Of a stretch of 64,000 nucleotides of DNA, positions 62,484 to 64,000 are shown one piece after another. Below the pieces are notes generated by a model, which searched no databases, had not been told where the DNA came from, and was given only the letters and a program-made list of their open reading frames with translations. Source of the DNA: Panonychus citri (Eukaryota; Arthropoda; Arachnida; Trombidiformes; Tetranychidae); contig NW_026515543.1 in NCBI RefSeq assembly GCF_014898815.1, forward strand, positions 1,178,001 to 1,242,000, written 5' to 3'. Every line of letters starts with the position of its first letter. The first letter of the stretch is position 1. Made by a program: the position numbers and the translations under genes.

Positions 62484-63839
62484 CAACGATACAGTCTCAA
62501 CGAAATTAACATCTAGGTTAGGTAACAATTTCTCGACATTTTTTATGAGAACAGGTAATTTCATTTTATGAAATCAATTATGATTTTTTCTGAGTATCTC
62601 TTGAAATTCATTGTACATTCCCATTGAGAATGGTATCTCACTTAATACTATCTAATGTTATACTTTTTTTTTCAAAGTTACAATTAATTCAAATTGAAAA
62701 TTAAGCAAATCAACATGCATGAAAGTAATTGAATAAGAAGATTATCTTGAAATGATATTAAGTAATTTCATCATGTAGATAATATAACCATGAAAAATAT
62801 AACCCATGAAAATCGTGATATTACCGTGAAGATGACTGAAACAAAAAGTTGAAATGTTCTCATGCGATTTCAAACATTTTAACTTCGTTAAATTTGTTGG
62901 GTGCAAATTTTTTTTCACCCTAACAATTAGTGTTAACATTAATACATATTATTAAAGAAAAAGTTTTTTCTTTCTACTTTCAAATTCAATTCAACTCATA
63001 ATTATCACGATAATTATCATGATGTAACCTCCAGGGTGAGTTTAGCATTTTAACTTTTGACTCTGTTAACAATGTTTGATTGTCGAGCTATTAATGGGAG
63101 TGGGAGGTTATGCTTATCAAATCAATTGTTTTGTGTTTAATTGTTGTTTGAACAGAATCTTCCATGGGAAATGTGAATGGTAAAATAGTGAAAGTGATAG
63201 AAAAAAAAGTTCTAATTCAAATTAATCTATAGAATTTTTTTTCTTTTATAAATGATGAAATTATCTACAGAGGGTAATGAACATTTTGTTTTAATTCTTT
63301 GTCTAAGTTTCGCTTGAATTAAATGAAACTTTTAATCGAAATACTTTTTTCTCATAAATTTCGAATTTTTTTTCCTTTTTTTCAATATTCTTATACGAAT
63401 ACAATAAATAGATTCAAATCATCAAAAGATAATACATATTGATCTGATTTTTGAACTTTTCTTTTCTTTTCTTTTTGATAATAGATGAGAAACTAATTCA
63501 ACTCTTGGTTAATTTTAACTATGATGATGATAAAGAATCGATATTCTTTTGACTTGTTGAAGTTCTTATAATACTCTTTTGCTTACCTACGATTTCCTTC
63601 ACTTGTTTCCAGTTCGTGGACAATGTACAAAGCATCGTTTGGATTTACCTTTGACCCAAAAGTGAAGTTCGATTGATTGATTTGTGGCTTGTTAAATAAT
63701 CCAATCCACGTTGTTGGTGTGATCGGTATCGAATGCCAATTAAGCTCTAAGTGACGTTGAGTGAAACTTCGGGAAAACAAGGTAGACCGATCGACACGAG
63801 AAGAGACCGTTAGCCAAACATGAGAATTAGCAGTTGAAC
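51583..63839 (-). CDS. PI-PLC X domain-containing protein, 5' end beyond the window
   Basis: Firm exons are 63839-63587, 57261-57014 and 52282-51583 (stop at 51583). The 63839 exon starts in phase 1, so earlier exons lie off the right edge. It encodes HVWLTVSSRVDRSTL, LELNWHSIP, WIGLFNKP and ALYIVHELETSEGN. The next exon starts YYIVWVEDDKVKEVN and contains the first catalytic histidine in LMIPGTHNSGSYS. The last exon continues in frame (QLVYGN-R-YLDIRV) with IAHDFYP (second catalytic His), EVVIMDFHRF and a C-terminal half ending SSSTPLPP. These are hallmarks of arthropod PI-PLC X-domain (PLCXD-type) proteins, related to bacterial-type phosphatidylinositol phospholipase C and lacking PH, EF-hand and C2 domains. 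The phases of the 63.6-kb exon (2) and the 57-kb exon (0) do not match, so at least one small exon between them is unidentified. Introns of 4.7 and 6.3 kb are far longer than elsewhere in the window. Confidence 0.85.
52283..57013. other. PI-PLC gene intron (4.7 kb)
   Basis: No exon was recognised on either strand. The intron carries (GA)n runs at 52843-52880 and about 53055-53085, and several frames with no family signature (54711-54929, 54753-54986, 55520-55723). Confidence 0.6.
52843..52880. repeat. (GA)n microsatellite
   Basis: A pure GA run of about 38 bp inside the PI-PLC intron. Confidence 0.9.
62304..62372 (-). other. Candidate small exon of the PI-PLC gene
   Basis: A 69-bp open segment bounded by TTCAG on its 5' side and GTAAGAGG on its 3' side. 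Entering in phase 2 from the exon at 63587 it stays open: LKLENTKGHHGLPSISWSSS, then AM, leaving again in phase 2. The acceptor lacks a good pyrimidine tract and the encoded residues match no motif that I know for this family. It would still need a further exon to reach phase 0. Speculative. Confidence 0.25.
62424..62480. repeat. (CT)n microsatellite, 57 bp
   Basis: A pure CT run, one of the two longest dinucleotide repeats in the window, about 50 bp from the candidate small exon. Confidence 0.95.
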
Positions 63840-64000
63840 CTAAAAGGAAAACAATTATTTCGAGTTGAGTCAGAATGTATTCATAATCCTCATGAAATCT
63901 TCATTCCAGATCCACAGAAACATATGAACCATATTCATATGTACATTTGAAAGTATCATGAAAGGAAAAAAGCTCCACGAGTATGAGAAAAAAAGAATGA
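63840..64000. other. Start of a further PI-PLC gene intron
   Basis: Follows, in the upstream direction on the minus strand, the acceptor CCTTTTAG at 63840. No coding signal in the remaining 160 bases. Confidence 0.5.

Larger units (their letters stand above)
57262..63586. other. PI-PLC gene intron region (6.3 kb) expected to hide at least one small exon
   Basis: Splice phases of the flanking exons require a further exon here. Simple repeats include (CT)n at about 58204-58232, 58792-58810 and 62424-62480. Many GAACTTTTTT words and TCATGA-like words occur. No other gene is supported. Confidence 0.5.

Noticed and set aside
1..64000. tRNA, rRNA, transposon and CRISPR signals
   Set aside because: No B-box-like GGTTCGA..CC in tRNA context, no transposase or reverse-transcriptase motifs, and no regularly spaced repeats were seen by eye. 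A covariance-model or repeat-library search would be decisive.

Overview
The window is AT-rich eukaryotic DNA with spliced genes. Most introns are short and have GT..AG ends, untranslated DNA is full of (GA)n/(CT)n and (GAT)n microsatellites, and coding regions avoid G+C. Gene content (Barx homeobox, sidestep-like Ig protein, DEG/ENaC channel, Tousled-like kinase, NUDT16-like enzymes) points to an arthropod. Base composition, compact genes and the DEG/ENaC protein fit an acariform mite of the spider-mite type. That placement is inference; no rRNA or mitochondrial marker is present.

Layout, left to right. 1-6.5 kb: non-coding, probably intron of a minus-strand sidestep-like gene whose first Ig exon lies at 6.49-7.04 kb. 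8.65-10.4 kb: plus-strand, five-exon gene for an N-myristoylated acidic protein whose C-terminus resembles cystin. 10.97-12.9 kb: two tandem minus-strand NUDT16-like Nudix genes, one truncated. 13.6-15.35 kb: IDH3B, the mitochondrial NAD-isocitrate dehydrogenase beta subunit. 16.26-17.8 kb: CIAO3/NARFL, cytosolic Fe-S assembly. 18.4-19.5 kb: an NDUFB9 (complex I) copy broken by a one-base deletion, next to a relic of another NDUFB9 3' end. 20.98-26.1 kb: a RASL12/RERG-like small GTPase. 30.5-31.6 kb: the intact NDUFB9 copy in a near-identical ~1.05-kb duplicated block. 32.05-32.3 kb: a small secreted peptide. 33-34.5 kb: a DEG/ENaC channel subunit. 38.0-39.35 kb: Barx homeobox gene. 40.9-41.8 kb: RCE1 CAAX protease. 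43.9-48.8 kb: Tousled-like kinase, followed at 49.1-50.2 kb by a decayed partial copy of itself. 51.6-63.8 kb: a PI-PLC X-domain gene with very long introns that continues past the right edge.

The genes look like independent housekeeping and developmental units rather than one pathway. IDH3B and NDUFB9 both serve mitochondrial respiration, and CIAO3 supplies cytosolic and nuclear Fe-S proteins. I saw no mobile element with coding capacity, no CRISPR and no recognisable tRNA or rRNA. The most notable structural features are the NDUFB9 block duplication with a frameshifted copy and an older relic at its breakpoint, the TLK pseudogene, and the purine/pyrimidine strand switch between RCE1 and TLK. 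The most notable gene is the candidate arthropod cystin. I did not find a clear new multi-gene system.
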